36,862 nt of DNA from JAXGQD01 sp964574395 (GTDB lineage: Bacteria; Bacillota; Clostridia; Saccharofermentanales; Fastidiosipilaceae). The notes beneath the pieces were generated by a model. The model was not told where the DNA came from. It did no database searches and saw only the letters and a program-made list of their open reading frames with translations. The DNA lies in contig CAZNNL010000019.1 of NCBI GenBank assembly GCA_964574395.1, forward strand, positions 1 to 36,862. The letters run 5' to 3'. Shown in pieces: positions 1 through 7,998 of the stretch (its first letter is position 1; each line of letters begins with the position of its first letter). Made by a program: the position numbers and the translations under genes.

Positions 1-55
1 ACCACGCGACCTCCGGGTTATGAGCCCGACAAGCTACCAACTGCTCTACTCCGCG
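1..55 (-). tRNA. Initiator tRNA-fMet (CAU), 3' part outside the window
   Basis: Read on the minus strand, the gene starts at position 55 with CGCGG and runs off the left edge of the window in the T arm. The anticodon loop is CTCATAA (anticodon CAU). The anticodon stem carries three consecutive G-C pairs (GGG/CCC), the mark of initiator rather than elongator tRNA-Met, and the 5' C at position 1 also fits an initiator. The 3' end and any encoded CCA cannot be seen. Confidence 0.9.
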
Positions 56-71
56 ATATATACACTGAAAA

Positions 72-159
72 TGGTGCTCATGGCCGGACTTGAACCGGCA
101 CGGATTATTAGTCCGGCGGATTTTAAGTCCGCTGCGTCTGCCGATTCCGCCACACGAGC
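72..159 (-). tRNA. tRNA-Leu (UAA)
   Basis: The minus strand folds into a class II tRNA. The acceptor GCTCGTG pairs with CATGAGC, the T stem is GCCGG/CCGGC around a TTCAAGT loop, and there is a long variable arm. The anticodon loop is CTTAAAA (anticodon UAA). The CCA end is encoded (TGG on the + strand at 72-74). It lies 16 bp upstream of the initiator tRNA, so the two are probably co-transcribed from the promoter at 188-216. Confidence 0.95.
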
Positions 160-187
160 GCGACCACAATTTTTAGTGTGCTCGAGT

Positions 188-216
188 ATCTTATCACCGA
201 TTTTTGGTACTGTCAA
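188..216 (-). promoter_or_regulatory. Promoter of the tRNA pair
   Basis: On the minus strand there is a perfect -35 TTGACA (216-211), a 17-bp spacer and a -10 TAAGAT (193-188). This sits about 30 bp upstream of the tRNA-Leu 5' end and points toward both tRNA genes. Confidence 0.7.
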
Positions 217-305
217 ATTAAAGGTGAAAAATAACTGAGCGGTTTGTTTTCAGATTTCGACTTGCTATTGAAGACTATTGATGCTTGGGTTACAGAAAAC
301 TCTTA

Positions 306-432
306 TGCCAAATTTGCGACTGATTTGGCACGAGACTAGGTTTTACAGGCCATCCATGCCAGATTTGCGACTAATTTGGCACGCCGCCGGGTTTTACAAG
401 CCATCCATGCCAAATTCGCGACTAATTTGGCA
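306..432. repeat. Three tandem copies of a 51-bp palindromic repeat
   Basis: Copies start at 306, 357 and 408, exactly 51 bp apart. The core is an inverted repeat with arms TGCCAAATT and AATTTGGCA around a 7-base loop TGCGACT; each copy deviates by zero to two bases. The 26 bp between cores are also similar (GGTTTTACAAGCCATCCA). Two more copies lie at 18069-18143, at the other end of the inositol locus. No gene is visible between the tRNA promoter and the promoter at 470. The repeat may be a mobile palindromic element or a hairpin-forming transcript end; its function is unknown. Confidence 0.85.
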
Positions 433-469
433 CGACTAGCCCGTGTCCATATAATTGTGTAAAAAAGTA

Positions 470-518
470 TTGAATTATTCTGGTTTTCTTGCTACAATCC
501 ACAATGTAAACGTTTCCA
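470..518 (+). promoter_or_regulatory. Promoter with LacI/CRE-type operator for the first dehydrogenase
   Basis: A -35 TTGAAT (470-475), a 17-bp spacer and a -10 TACAAT (493-498) form a good sigma-A promoter. Six bases after the -10 lies TGTAAACGTTTCCA (505-518), a CG-centred near-palindrome of the LacI-family/CRE type, placed over the expected transcription start where a bound repressor would block initiation. The same box occurs at 1842 and 7918. The local LacI protein (11668-12693) is the likely ligand, but the box also fits the catabolite-responsive element, so CcpA control is possible. Confidence 0.7.
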
Positions 519-523
519 ATGTT

Positions 524-581
524 GCGTCAGCTAATGAAACACAAGACAACAATAAAGCGTCAGCTAAAGACACAAGACAAC
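524..581 (+). repeat. Direct repeat in the 5' leader
   Basis: Two nearly identical segments, 524-550 and 557-581, each begin GCGTCAGCTAA and end CACAAGACAAC. They lie in the roughly 210-base untranslated leader between the operator at 505 and the gene at 727. No coding role is apparent, and I did not recognise a known riboswitch. Confidence 0.7.
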
Positions 582-726
582 AGACCTCGACATACCCTAA
601 AAGCGAAACTAGTAATATCAGGCTGCAGGACACTAAAGACATTCTAAATAATTGGAAAACAATAATATAAGACGTTTATAAACAAAAGGAAAATAAACAA
701 ATCATTAAATTTAGCGGAGGTACATT

Positions 727-1740
727 ATGAAGAAACTAAAAATCGGAATCATTGGTGTAGGTCGTTTGGGCTATGAACACGCTTGTAACATTGCAAGTCG
801 CGTCCCGGGCTCAGAATTGGTTGCTATCTGTGATGGTAACTTAGCCAGAGCTCAGGAAGTTGCTGATGAACTTGGAGTTAAAGCGGTTTATACAGATCCA
901 GCAGAGATGTGCAAGAACCCGGATGTTGAAGCAGTTGTTATTGTTACCAATACTGCGTCTCACGTAGAAATGATTAAAATTGCCATGGAAGCAGGGAAGC
1001 ATGTGTTTTGCGAAAAACCCTTATCTGATACTGTTGAAAGTTGCTTAGAAGCTGAAAAAATAATTGAGGCACACCCTAATCAAATTTTCATGCTTGGCTT
1101 CATGCGTCGTTTTGATTATTCCTATCAAGTTGCTAAGAAGAAGATAGAAAATGGCGATATAGGAAAAGTTGTCCTCGTTCGTTGTTACTCCCAAGATCCA
1201 AGAGCAATCATTGAAGGAACATTAGATTATGCTCCACGTTCTGGTGGCCAGTTTATTGATATGTCAATTCATGATATTGATTTAATTCGTTGGCTTACGG
1301 GATCTGAACCCAAAAAATTGTGGGCAATTGGTGGTTGTTTCGAATTTCCGCAGTACGCAGAATGGGAAGATGGCGACAATGTTTCCTGCATGATGCAATG
1401 TGAAAATGACGCTATGGCGTTCTTTTTTGCTGGTCGTACCGCTGCACATGGCTCAGCAGTAGAAACTGAGATAGTTGGGACGCACGGAACAATTCGTATT
1501 GCAGCAGTGCCTTCAGACTCACTCATTGAAGTAATGACTGAGAACGGAGTATGCCGTGAGTGTTATCAGGACTTTGTCACAAGATGGCATGGGGCTTATA
1601 TAAACATTATGGAAGAGTTCTGTGATAGTGTGGCGAACAAGCGTCCTGCTACACCTAACGTATACGATGGAACAAAATCGACCAGAATAGCTTATCGTTG
1701 TAAAGAGTCATTCTTAAAGAACGAGTTACTTTCAGTCTAA
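727..1740 (+). CDS. iolG: Gfo/Idh/MocA-family inositol 2-dehydrogenase (first copy)
   Basis: This is an NAD(P)-dependent dehydrogenase of 337 residues, the usual size for inositol dehydrogenases. The N-terminal Rossmann motif is GVGRLG (residues 10-15). The catalytic lysine is K97 in the CEKPL motif, and the active-site D178/H182 pair sits in GGQFIDMSIHDID; this K-D-H triad is the inositol dehydrogenase pattern. The expected reaction is myo- (or scyllo-) inositol to scyllo-inosose. A strong AGCGGAGG site precedes the ATG. It is alone in its transcription unit, with its own promoter-operator (470-518) and a terminator after it (1745). A paralogue lies at 5652-6653; which stereoisomer each uses cannot be read from sequence. 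Family assignment is firm; substrate rests on the neighbouring iolDEB. Confidence 0.8.
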   Translation: MKKLKIGIIGVGRLGYEHACNIASRVPGSELVAICDGNLARAQEVADELGVKAVYTDPAEMCKNPDVEAVVIVTNTASHVEMIKIAMEAGKHVFCEKPLSDTVESCLEAEKIIEAHPNQIFMLGFMRRFDYSYQVAKKKIENGDIGKVVLVRCYSQDPRAIIEGTLDYAPRSGGQFIDMSIHDIDLIRWLTGSEPKKLWAIGGCFEFPQYAEWEDGDNVSCMMQCENDAMAFFFAGRTAAHGSAVETEIVGTHGTIRIAAVPSDSLIEVMTENGVCRECYQDFVTRWHGAYINIMEEFCDSVANKRPATPNVYDGTKSTRIAYRCKESFLKNELLSV

Positions 1741-1744
1741 TATT

Positions 1745-1766
1745 ACCCAAGCGTTTCTTGGGTTTT
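1745..1766 (+). terminator. Intrinsic terminator after the first dehydrogenase
   Basis: ACCCAAG (1745-1751) pairs with CTTGGGT (1757-1763) around a five-base loop and is followed by a short T run. It separates the dehydrogenase gene from the next promoter at 1806. Confidence 0.65.
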
Positions 1767-1805
1767 AAGAAGGCATAAAGGGCAGTGTAAATGCAAAAAT
1801 TTAAC

Positions 1806-1855
1806 TTGCTTTTTGTGAAATGATACAGTATAATCACGTATAGTAAACGTTTGCA
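1806..1855 (+). promoter_or_regulatory. Promoter with LacI/CRE-type operator for the ABC transporter unit
   Basis: A -35 TTGCTT (1806-1811), a 17-bp spacer and a perfect -10 TATAAT (1829-1834) are followed by AGTAAACGTTTGCA (1842-1855). The operator has the same core and the same place relative to the -10 as the box at 505. Both are followed by ATGTTGC, so the shared element extends beyond the palindrome. It should control the binding protein, ABC genes and second dehydrogenase together. Confidence 0.75.
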
Positions 1856-1912
1856 ATGTTGCATTTTAACAGCATGTAGTAATAAAAAGGTATGCATCTT
1901 AAGAAATGCACG

Positions 1913-1930
1913 AATTGACAGTAGTCAATT
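1913..1930 (+). promoter_or_regulatory. Hairpin in the leader of the binding-protein gene
   Basis: AATTGAC (1913-1919) and GTCAATT (1924-1930) form a perfect 7-bp stem with a four-base loop, 38 bases before the start codon. It is not followed by a T run, so it is more likely an RNA-stability or attachment structure than a terminator. Confidence 0.4.
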
Positions 1931-1968
1931 GCAAACAAGAAATTGCTCATTTGAAAGGAGAAATTTGA

Positions 1969-3006
1969 ATGAAAAAAGTAAAAGGATTGTTAGCAATGGT
2001 AATGGTCGCAGGTCTGTCCCTGGGTATCCTTGCCGCATGTGGAGGTGGAACTACCACGACTGCAGCCGCTGGTGAAACTACTAAAGCTGGTGAAACTACT
2101 AAAGCTGGTGAAACCACAGCCGCAGCTGCTGACACAGGAAGTAAAAAAATTGGTTACGCAATTAACAACATGAACGATACGTTCCAGACTTTTGTTAAAG
2201 ACGCAGCAGAAGCGAAAGCCAAAGAGCTTGGTTATACCCTACAAGTCACAGACTGTAACGAAGACATTATTCGTCAACAAGATGCTGTTAAAGCATTTAT
2301 CACTGATGGTGTTGCAGCCGTAGTTGTTGTGCCTGTTGATACATCAGGTATGGATCCTATCACTACTTTATGTGCTGAAGCCAATATCCCTGTTGTTTAC
2401 GTCAATAGAAACCCATTTGGTCTCGACGAGTCTAAAGTGCCTGCTGGTGCTTACTTCGTTGGATCAAAAGAGTATGTTGCTGGTGAATTACAAGCTCAGC
2501 AAGGCGTCAAAGATTTAGAAGGCGTGACTGGTGGTTATGCTGTACTCCAAGGTATCCTCGGTAACGAAGGAACAACCCAACGTACACAAGCTGTCCATGA
2601 CGTGCTCGGAAAAGAACTCCCTGATCTCAAAATGCTCGCAGAACAAACTGGTAACTGGCAGAAAGACCAAGGACTCACCATTACTGAGAACTGGTTGACC
2701 AACTACGGTGACGAACTGAAAGCTGTTTTTGCCAACAATGACGAAATGGCTATCGGTGCAAGCAACGCTCTGACCAGCGCTGGCCGCGATGACGTTAAAG
2801 TTTATGGTATCGATGCAACTGCTGATGGCGTAGCAGCTGTTAAAGAAGGCAAGCTTGCAGCTACCGTATTCCAAGATTCAAAAGGCCAGGGTGGCGGTGC
2901 CGTCCAAGTTGCTGTTGAAGCAGCGGAAGGCAAAGGCCCAAGTGCTCTAACCTTTATTGATTACAAATTAGTCACTAAAGATAACGCCGATACATTCGAC
3001 AAATAA
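1969..3006 (+). CDS. Sugar/inositol ABC transporter substrate-binding lipoprotein
   Basis: A 345-residue periplasmic-binding-protein type I (RbsB-like) lipoprotein. The signal peptide has a basic start and a hydrophobic core ending in the lipobox LAAC, with lipidated Cys24. A low-complexity linker made of repeated GETTKA units (about residues 35-51) precedes the two-lobed sugar-binding domain. It would sit on the outer face of the membrane and hand substrate to the permease encoded at 4621-5634. The neighbourhood (two inositol dehydrogenases, iolDEB) suggests myo-inositol or another cyclitol; no residue-level proof is possible here. Start chosen at the ATG after GAAAGGAG. A hairpin lies just after the gene. 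Confidence 0.85.
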   Translation: MKKVKGLLAMVMVAGLSLGILAACGGGTTTTAAAGETTKAGETTKAGETTAAAADTGSKKIGYAINNMNDTFQTFVKDAAEAKAKELGYTLQVTDCNEDIIRQQDAVKAFITDGVAAVVVVPVDTSGMDPITTLCAEANIPVVYVNRNPFGLDESKVPAGAYFVGSKEYVAGELQAQQGVKDLEGVTGGYAVLQGILGNEGTTQRTQAVHDVLGKELPDLKMLAEQTGNWQKDQGLTITENWLTNYGDELKAVFANNDEMAIGASNALTSAGRDDVKVYGIDATADGVAAVKEGKLAATVFQDSKGQGGGAVQVAVEAAEGKGPSALTFIDYKLVTKDNADTFDK

Positions 3007-3030
3007 ATTGTAGTGTTAACTATCTAAGAG

Positions 3031-3052
3031 GAGAGCCGTGAAAATGGCTCTC
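3031..3052 (+). terminator. Intercistronic hairpin, probably a partial terminator or mRNA-processing barrier
   Basis: GAGAGCC (3031-3037) pairs with GGCTCTC (3046-3052) around an eight-base loop; the following bases are only weakly T-rich. Hairpins at this place, between the binding-protein gene and the ATPase gene of sugar ABC operons, commonly keep the binding-protein mRNA more abundant. That role is inferred. Confidence 0.5.
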
Positions 3053-3086
3053 TATCTTAATCAAGAGAAAGTGATGAAGACGAGCG

Positions 3087-4607
3087 ATGGAAAAAACTAC
3101 AGATATTGGCACTGCGGGTCAAGTCATCTTAGAGATGAAAGACATCGTGAAGACCTTCCCTGGCGTTCGTGCACTTAAGGGTGTGGATTTTGACCTGAGA
3201 GCAGGTGAAGTTCATGCGTTAATGGGCGAAAACGGAGCGGGGAAATCAACCCTGGTGAAATGTTTAATCGGTATTCAACCCCCTACCAGTGGAAAAATTA
3301 TTTTTGATGGCAATGAACTCGGTGAATACAATACAACCCAAGCGCTACAGATGGGTATGGCTATGGTTCATCAGGAACTATCTCCCATATTAGATAAATC
3401 CATTATGGAAAATATTTGGCTTGGCCGCGAGCCTATGAATAAGATTGGCTTAATCGATTATAAAAAAATGTTCAAAATGACCATTGAAGCATTAAAAGTC
3501 GTAGGTCTGAATACGAATCCAAAAACGTTAATGCGTGAATTGACCGTAGCCAAAATGCAGATGGTTGAAATAGCTAAAGCGATTTCTTATGACGCCAAGC
3601 TAATTATTATGGACGAGCCTAGTTCAGCTATTACCGAGACAGAAGTAGCTCAACTCTTCAAAGTCCTTCGTGAACTGCGTGAAAGCGGTACGGGTATTAT
3701 CTACATCACACATAAGATGGGTGAGTTAGAAATGATTTGTGATCGCGTAACCGTCCTCAGAGATGGTGAATATATTGGCACCCATAACGTTAAAGATGTC
3801 ACACAACAAGAGTTGATTAATGAAATGGTTGGACGCGAAATCACCGAGATGTTCCCCAAAATCCAAGTACCTATTGGTGAAACGCTTCTGGAAGTAAAGA
3901 ATTTAAGTGATGGCAAAACGTTTAGAGACGTGAACTTTTCCGTTAGACGCGGCGAAATATTTGGCATGGCCGGATTAATTGGCGCGGGACGCACAGAAAT
4001 AATTGAAACGATATTTGGCATACGTCCCAAAACCAGTGGACAGATTTTTATTAAAGGAAAAGAAGTGCATATCCGCCGCCCGGAAGATGCGATTAAACTT
4101 GGCATGGCATTGTTAACTGAAGACCGTAGAATGACTGGAATTTTTCCCATTCTTAGTGTTGCAGACAACATGATAATGGCAAATGTAAAAGAGTTCTCTA
4201 AAAAAGGCGGTTTGATGGATCGCTCTGATGTTAAAAAAATATGCAACAAATATGTGAAAGATTTGGAAGTAAAAACACCAAATTTAGAACAACAAATTCA
4301 ATTTCTTTCCGGTGGCAATCAACAGAAGGTGCTGCTTGCACGCTGGCTTATGACAGAGCCAGAGATTCTGTTTTTAGACGAACCTACTAGAGGTATTGAT
4401 GTTGGTGCTAAATCCGAAATCCACAAACTGTTAGGTGTTTTAGCGCAAGAGAATAAAGCAGTCATTATGATTTCTTCGGAACTGCCGGAGGTCCTTGGTA
4501 TGAGTGACCGCATTATGGTTGTTTCAGAAGGAGCGGTTACTGCTATTGCTGAGAATGATAAAACGGTCACACAAGAAGTCATCATGGGCTATGCTTCGGT
4601 AAAGTAA
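3087..4607 (+). CDS. Sugar ABC transporter ATP-binding protein (RbsA/MglA type)
   Basis: A 506-residue duplicated ATPase that powers monosaccharide import at the inner face of the membrane. The N-terminal domain has Walker A GENGAGKST (about residues 48-56) and Walker B LIIMDEPSS. The C-terminal domain carries the intact signature LSGGNQQK and Walker B ILFLDEPTRG, while its Walker A region is degenerate (GLIGAGRTE), as is normal in RbsA/MglA/XylG proteins. The length fits the family. The ribosome site before this ATG is weak (GAAGACGAG). Fourteen bases separate it from the permease gene. Substrate is inferred to be inositol from the operon. Confidence 0.9.
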   Translation: MEKTTDIGTAGQVILEMKDIVKTFPGVRALKGVDFDLRAGEVHALMGENGAGKSTLVKCLIGIQPPTSGKIIFDGNELGEYNTTQALQMGMAMVHQELSPILDKSIMENIWLGREPMNKIGLIDYKKMFKMTIEALKVVGLNTNPKTLMRELTVAKMQMVEIAKAISYDAKLIIMDEPSSAITETEVAQLFKVLRELRESGTGIIYITHKMGELEMICDRVTVLRDGEYIGTHNVKDVTQQELINEMVGREITEMFPKIQVPIGETLLEVKNLSDGKTFRDVNFSVRRGEIFGMAGLIGAGRTEIIETIFGIRPKTSGQIFIKGKEVHIRRPEDAIKLGMALLTEDRRMTGIFPILSVADNMIMANVKEFSKKGGLMDRSDVKKICNKYVKDLEVKTPNLEQQIQFLSGGNQQKVLLARWLMTEPEILFLDEPTRGIDVGAKSEIHKLLGVLAQENKAVIMISSELPEVLGMSDRIMVVSEGAVTAIAENDKTVTQEVIMGYASVK

Positions 4608-4620
4608 GAGGGGTAAAAGA

Positions 4621-5634
4621 ATGAAAGATCGAGTAAATCCGACTATAGAAAAAGAAAAATTTGATTTTTTGCGTTATTTTAAGAAATACGCCATCGTGTT
4701 TGTTATGTTTCTGCTTATCGCGTTCATTAGCATAATGAACCCGAAATTTCTTTTGCCATCAAACATATTAAACACGCTTGTTCAAACAGCCATTTACGGA
4801 ATCATGGCTTTAGGTCTTACTTTTGTCATCATCACTAAAGGTATTGACCTATCTGCAGGATCGGTTGTTGCTTTGGCTGGTGTGGTGGCTGCTAGTGTAG
4901 GTCAAGCAGCTGAAGCGACCCAGAAGTATTTTCCGAATATGCCTGAAATGCACATCATTGTTCCTGTCGCTGTTGGTCTTATTATCGGTATGCTAGCAGG
5001 CTTTATCAATGGTTCATTGGTTGCTTATACAGGGATCCCACCATTTATCGCGACACTAGGTATGACAACTATTGCGCGTGGATTCGCTTTGATTTATACA
5101 CAAGGAAAACCTATCAGCGGTTTGACAAAAGCAATTAACTTTTTAGGACAAGGATCTGTTTTTGGGTTCCTACAGGTACCTATACTGATTTATATCGTCC
5201 TGATTGCGGTCTGTTGGATTTTGCTCCATCATACGCGTTTTGGGACCTATTGTTTTGCCATTGGTGGAAACGTCAAAGCAGCCGAAGTGTCTGGTATTAA
5301 CGTTAAGAAATACCTCATCAAGGCGTATGTGTTAGAAGGTTTCCTGCTGGGCGCAGCCGCGATAGTTTATCTTGGCAGAACGGGCTCAATGCATCCGGCA
5401 GCCGCAACTGGTTATGAACTTACCGCTATCGCAGCGACGACCATCGGTGGAACTTCCCAATCGGGTGGTGCCGGTACCATTTGGGGTGCTGTCGTAGGTG
5501 CTTTGATTATCTCCATACTGAGAAATGGTATGACACTTATGGATGTTAGCAGTTATTGGCAAAACATCGCTGAAGGCGTAATCATCATCGTTGCCGTTAT
5601 CATTGACATGAGAAAAGTAAAAACTAAAAAATAA
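4621..5634 (+). CDS. Sugar ABC transporter permease (RbsC type)
   Basis: A 337-residue polytopic membrane protein of the branched-chain/monosaccharide permease family (BPD_transp_2). Several strongly hydrophobic segments are visible, the first around residues 25-45. The family-typical GIDLSAGSVVAL motif lies about residues 76-87, and GGNVKAAEVSGINV is the cytoplasmic loop that contacts the ATPase. It forms the pore for the ATPase encoded just upstream. The start follows a GAGGGG site. The gene after it is the second inositol dehydrogenase, which places import and first oxidation in one transcript. Confidence 0.9.
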   Translation: MKDRVNPTIEKEKFDFLRYFKKYAIVFVMFLLIAFISIMNPKFLLPSNILNTLVQTAIYGIMALGLTFVIITKGIDLSAGSVVALAGVVAASVGQAAEATQKYFPNMPEMHIIVPVAVGLIIGMLAGFINGSLVAYTGIPPFIATLGMTTIARGFALIYTQGKPISGLTKAINFLGQGSVFGFLQVPILIYIVLIAVCWILLHHTRFGTYCFAIGGNVKAAEVSGINVKKYLIKAYVLEGFLLGAAAIVYLGRTGSMHPAAATGYELTAIAATTIGGTSQSGGAGTIWGAVVGALIISILRNGMTLMDVSSYWQNIAEGVIIIVAVIIDMRKVKTKK

Positions 5635-5651
5635 AAGTATAGGAGAACAAG

Positions 5652-6653
5652 ATGGGAAGCGTAAAATTTGGTGTAATCGGAACAGGTCGCATTGGCCGTT
5701 TACACGTAGAAAATTTAACTAACTTAGTGCCAGAGGCCGAAGTTGTAGCTGTTGCAGATCCTTATATTGATAGCGCTCGTGAATGGGCCGAAGCGATAGG
5801 CGTTAAGGGCATCTATCAGAACTATCAAGACCTCTTAGCTGATGCGGAAGTTGAAGCAGTTATTGTAGCAAGCTCAACGGATACGCATGCCGAAATTTCC
5901 ATTGCGGCAGCTAAGGTAGGGAAACAGATTTTCTGTGAAAAACCAGTAGACCGTGACATTGAGCGTATTAAAGAAGTATTGGCTGCGGTAGAAGAAGCGG
6001 GCGTGCTTTTCCAAGTCGGCTTCAACCGTCGTTTCGACCATAACTTTAAAAAGGTGGCCGATGTCGTAAAGTCTGGAGCGATTGGCGAACCACACATTAT
6101 TAAAATTACTTCTAGAGACCCTGCTCCCCCGCCAGTTGAGTACATCAAAGTTTCTGGCGGTCTGTTCAACGACATGATGATTCATGACTTTGATATGGTT
6201 CGTTATCTCAGTGGTAGCGATGTTGTGGAAGTTACTGCCAAAGGCGCTGTATTGGTTGACCCCGCCATCGGTGATGCGGGCGATATCGATACTGCTATCG
6301 TCACTTTGAAAATGGCAAATGGCGCACTGGGGGTTATTGACAACAGCCGCCAGGCGGTATATGGCTACGATCAACGCGTTGAAGTATTTGGTTCCAAAGG
6401 CATCGCCAAAGCAGAAAATGATAAGCCAACAACCGTGGAAGTAAGCACAGTGGAAAACGTTACAACGGACAAGATTCCTTACTTCTTCCTTGACCGTTAT
6501 ACGGGCGCTTTCGTCGACCAATTTAAGTATTTTATTGCTGCAGTACGTGGCGAAGAAAAACTGATGGTTGATGGTATTGATGGCTTACGTTCGGTAGAAA
6601 TTGCTGAAGCCGCTACACGCTCATTAAAAGAAGGGCGTACTATCAGCCTCTAA
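5652..6653 (+). CDS. iolG: Gfo/Idh/MocA-family inositol 2-dehydrogenase (second copy)
   Basis: This 333-residue oxidoreductase has Rossmann motif GTGRIG (residues 10-15), catalytic K97 in CEKPV, and the active-site pair D174/H178 in FNDMMIHDFD, as in characterised inositol dehydrogenases. It is the last gene of the ABC transporter unit, 17 bases after the permease, with an AGGAG site. It differs clearly from the copy at 727-1740, so the two probably divide labour, for example myo- versus scyllo- or D-chiro-inositol, or NAD versus NADP; that is inference. A terminator follows directly. Confidence 0.85.
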   Translation: MGSVKFGVIGTGRIGRLHVENLTNLVPEAEVVAVADPYIDSAREWAEAIGVKGIYQNYQDLLADAEVEAVIVASSTDTHAEISIAAAKVGKQIFCEKPVDRDIERIKEVLAAVEEAGVLFQVGFNRRFDHNFKKVADVVKSGAIGEPHIIKITSRDPAPPPVEYIKVSGGLFNDMMIHDFDMVRYLSGSDVVEVTAKGAVLVDPAIGDAGDIDTAIVTLKMANGALGVIDNSRQAVYGYDQRVEVFGSKGIAKAENDKPTTVEVSTVENVTTDKIPYFFLDRYTGAFVDQFKYFIAAVRGEEKLMVDGIDGLRSVEIAEAATRSLKEGRTISL

Positions 6654-6663
6654 TGAGAAAGGG

Positions 6664-6697
6664 GAGTGCGGTTCTTGACTGTACTCTCTGCTTTTTT
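6664..6697 (+). terminator. Intrinsic terminator after the second dehydrogenase
   Basis: GAGTGCGGT (6664-6672) pairs with ACTGTACTC (6678-6686), including two G-U pairs, around a five-base loop. After four bases a run of six T follows (6692-6697). Some read-through into the MFS gene 16 bases further on is likely, because I see no separate promoter for that gene. Confidence 0.6.
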
Positions 6698-6712
6698 GGA
6701 AGTGAGTAAGAA

Positions 6713-7903
6713 TTGTCTAAGAGTGCGTTGAATTCTGACCATAAAAAGCTAATGCTGGTTGTGGTTTTGCTCTGGGCTTCAGTTTACAGTTATGTACCTT
6801 ACCAAGCAGTTCATTTAAGGAGTCTAGGGACCGGCAGTATACTTTTAGGTTTTGTCCTGAGTGCTTATGGGATACCACAACTTATATTACGCATTCCTTT
6901 GGGCATGTATGTAGATCGCATTCGACAGGAAAAAAAGATCATGCTGATCGGTATGGGCATGCCGTTTTTAGCATCCCTGATTAGGCTTGTTTTTAACACA
7001 CCGTATGCCTTCTTACTAGCTAATCTATGCTCTGGTATGGGAGCAGCGACTTGGGTCATCTTTATAGTAGATTTTTCAAATCGCAGACCAGACAAAAGTC
7101 TCCAAAACAGCATGGCTTTAATCAATTCGGCGAACCAAGCTGGCATCTTATTGGCCTATCTCGCGAGTTTGGCATTCTATCCTATAACAGGAATGCCTGG
7201 CTTGTTGTTTATCTCCATGAGTGCAGCAGTTTTGGGATTCATATTAGTTGCTAGTTTAATAAAGACACCGCAAGTAGAAGGACGTGAGGCTGAACTTGAG
7301 TCAGGATTGGAGAATAGGTCACACAAGATACTGAAAAAACCTCAAGTTTGGCAATATGCTGTTTTTGGTTTTTTACAGATTGGTTTAGTCCATGCGACAG
7401 TGCAAGCATTTTCGCTTCAACATGTAAAAAATCTCGGTGGAAGCGACTTGCAGATCGGTTTGATGAATGTGGTCTTTATGGCGACTTCGGTTGTAGCTTC
7501 TGTTTTTGCCGGGACGCAGACCTTAAGAAGAATGGGTGCTAGAAAAGTATTACCTTTTGTGCACCTATTGATGGCAGTTTATTGCTTCTTAGTACCTTTG
7601 CTAAAGACCGTAAACCTACTATTGTTACTGCAGCTTGTTGCTGGAGTTTACGCTGGTATGGTAGCACCATTTGCCGTTGCAGAAGCGACTAAGGGCATAG
7701 CACTACGTTACTACAACACTGCCGTAGGTGTTTACCAGGCAGGAGTAGGTTTAGGAATAACCATCATGCCTGCTTTGACAGGCACTTTGATAGCTAAACT
7801 CGAACTTACAAGAACTTATTTTGTCTTGGCGATTTTGAGTTTACTTGTTGCAATTTATGCAATCGCTCTAAATAGAACAAATCGATTGACAATAATTCGA
7901 TAA
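6713..7903 (+). CDS. MFS transporter
   Basis: A 396-residue polytopic membrane protein with about twelve hydrophobic segments in two halves split by a polar loop near residues 185-205. The loop after the second segment carries the MFS-type pattern RIPLGMYVDRIRQEKK (about residues 60-75). I do not recognise a specific subfamily. Its place between the inositol uptake unit and iolD suggests movement of a cyclitol or a pathway product such as an organic acid, but this is a guess. The chosen start is a TTG after GGAAGTGAG; an in-frame ATG lies 13 codons further (residue 14). The promoter of the iolD unit overlaps its last codons. Confidence 0.75.
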   Translation: MSKSALNSDHKKLMLVVVLLWASVYSYVPYQAVHLRSLGTGSILLGFVLSAYGIPQLILRIPLGMYVDRIRQEKKIMLIGMGMPFLASLIRLVFNTPYAFLLANLCSGMGAATWVIFIVDFSNRRPDKSLQNSMALINSANQAGILLAYLASLAFYPITGMPGLLFISMSAAVLGFILVASLIKTPQVEGREAELESGLENRSHKILKKPQVWQYAVFGFLQIGLVHATVQAFSLQHVKNLGGSDLQIGLMNVVFMATSVVASVFAGTQTLRRMGARKVLPFVHLLMAVYCFLVPLLKTVNLLLLLQLVAGVYAGMVAPFAVAEATKGIALRYYNTAVGVYQAGVGLGITIMPALTGTLIAKLELTRTYFVLAILSLLVAIYAIALNRTNRLTIIR

Positions 7904-7931
7904 GGATTTAAACTTAATGTAAACGTTTCCG
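7886..7931 (+). promoter_or_regulatory. Promoter with LacI/CRE-type operator for the iolDEB-tkt operon
   Basis: A perfect -35 TTGACA (7886-7891), a 17-bp spacer and a weaker -10 TAAACT (7909-7914) overlap the end of the MFS gene. The operator TGTAAACGTTTCCG (7918-7931) starts four bases after the -10. It shares the TGTAAACGTTTCC core with the box at 505. It should control the ten-kilobase operon up to the terminator at 18018, including the lacI gene itself (autoregulation). Confidence 0.7.
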
Positions 7932-7998
7932 AAAACTAATTATTAGACTTAGATATATAGGGAAAACACACTAAAACAGACTTTTAAGGAGAAAAGCG

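Noticed and set aside
1..159. tRNA genes as an island integration site
   Set aside because: The 3' ends point away from the inositol locus, and no integrase or attachment repeat is visible.
20..238. Open frame across the tRNA genes
   Set aside because: It overlaps two clear tRNA genes on the other strand and their promoter; no ribosome site.
306..432. CRISPR array
   Set aside because: The segments between repeats are similar to each other, so they are not spacers; no cas genes are present.
455..670. Open frame of 71 codons before the first dehydrogenase
   Set aside because: It runs through the promoter, operator and a direct repeat, has no ribosome site, and its composition is explained by the repeat.
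3701..4249. Long antisense open frame inside the first ABC ATPase gene
   Set aside because: It is a mirror of a well-supported gene with no ribosome site or recognisable domain; the same holds for the other antisense frames in the window.
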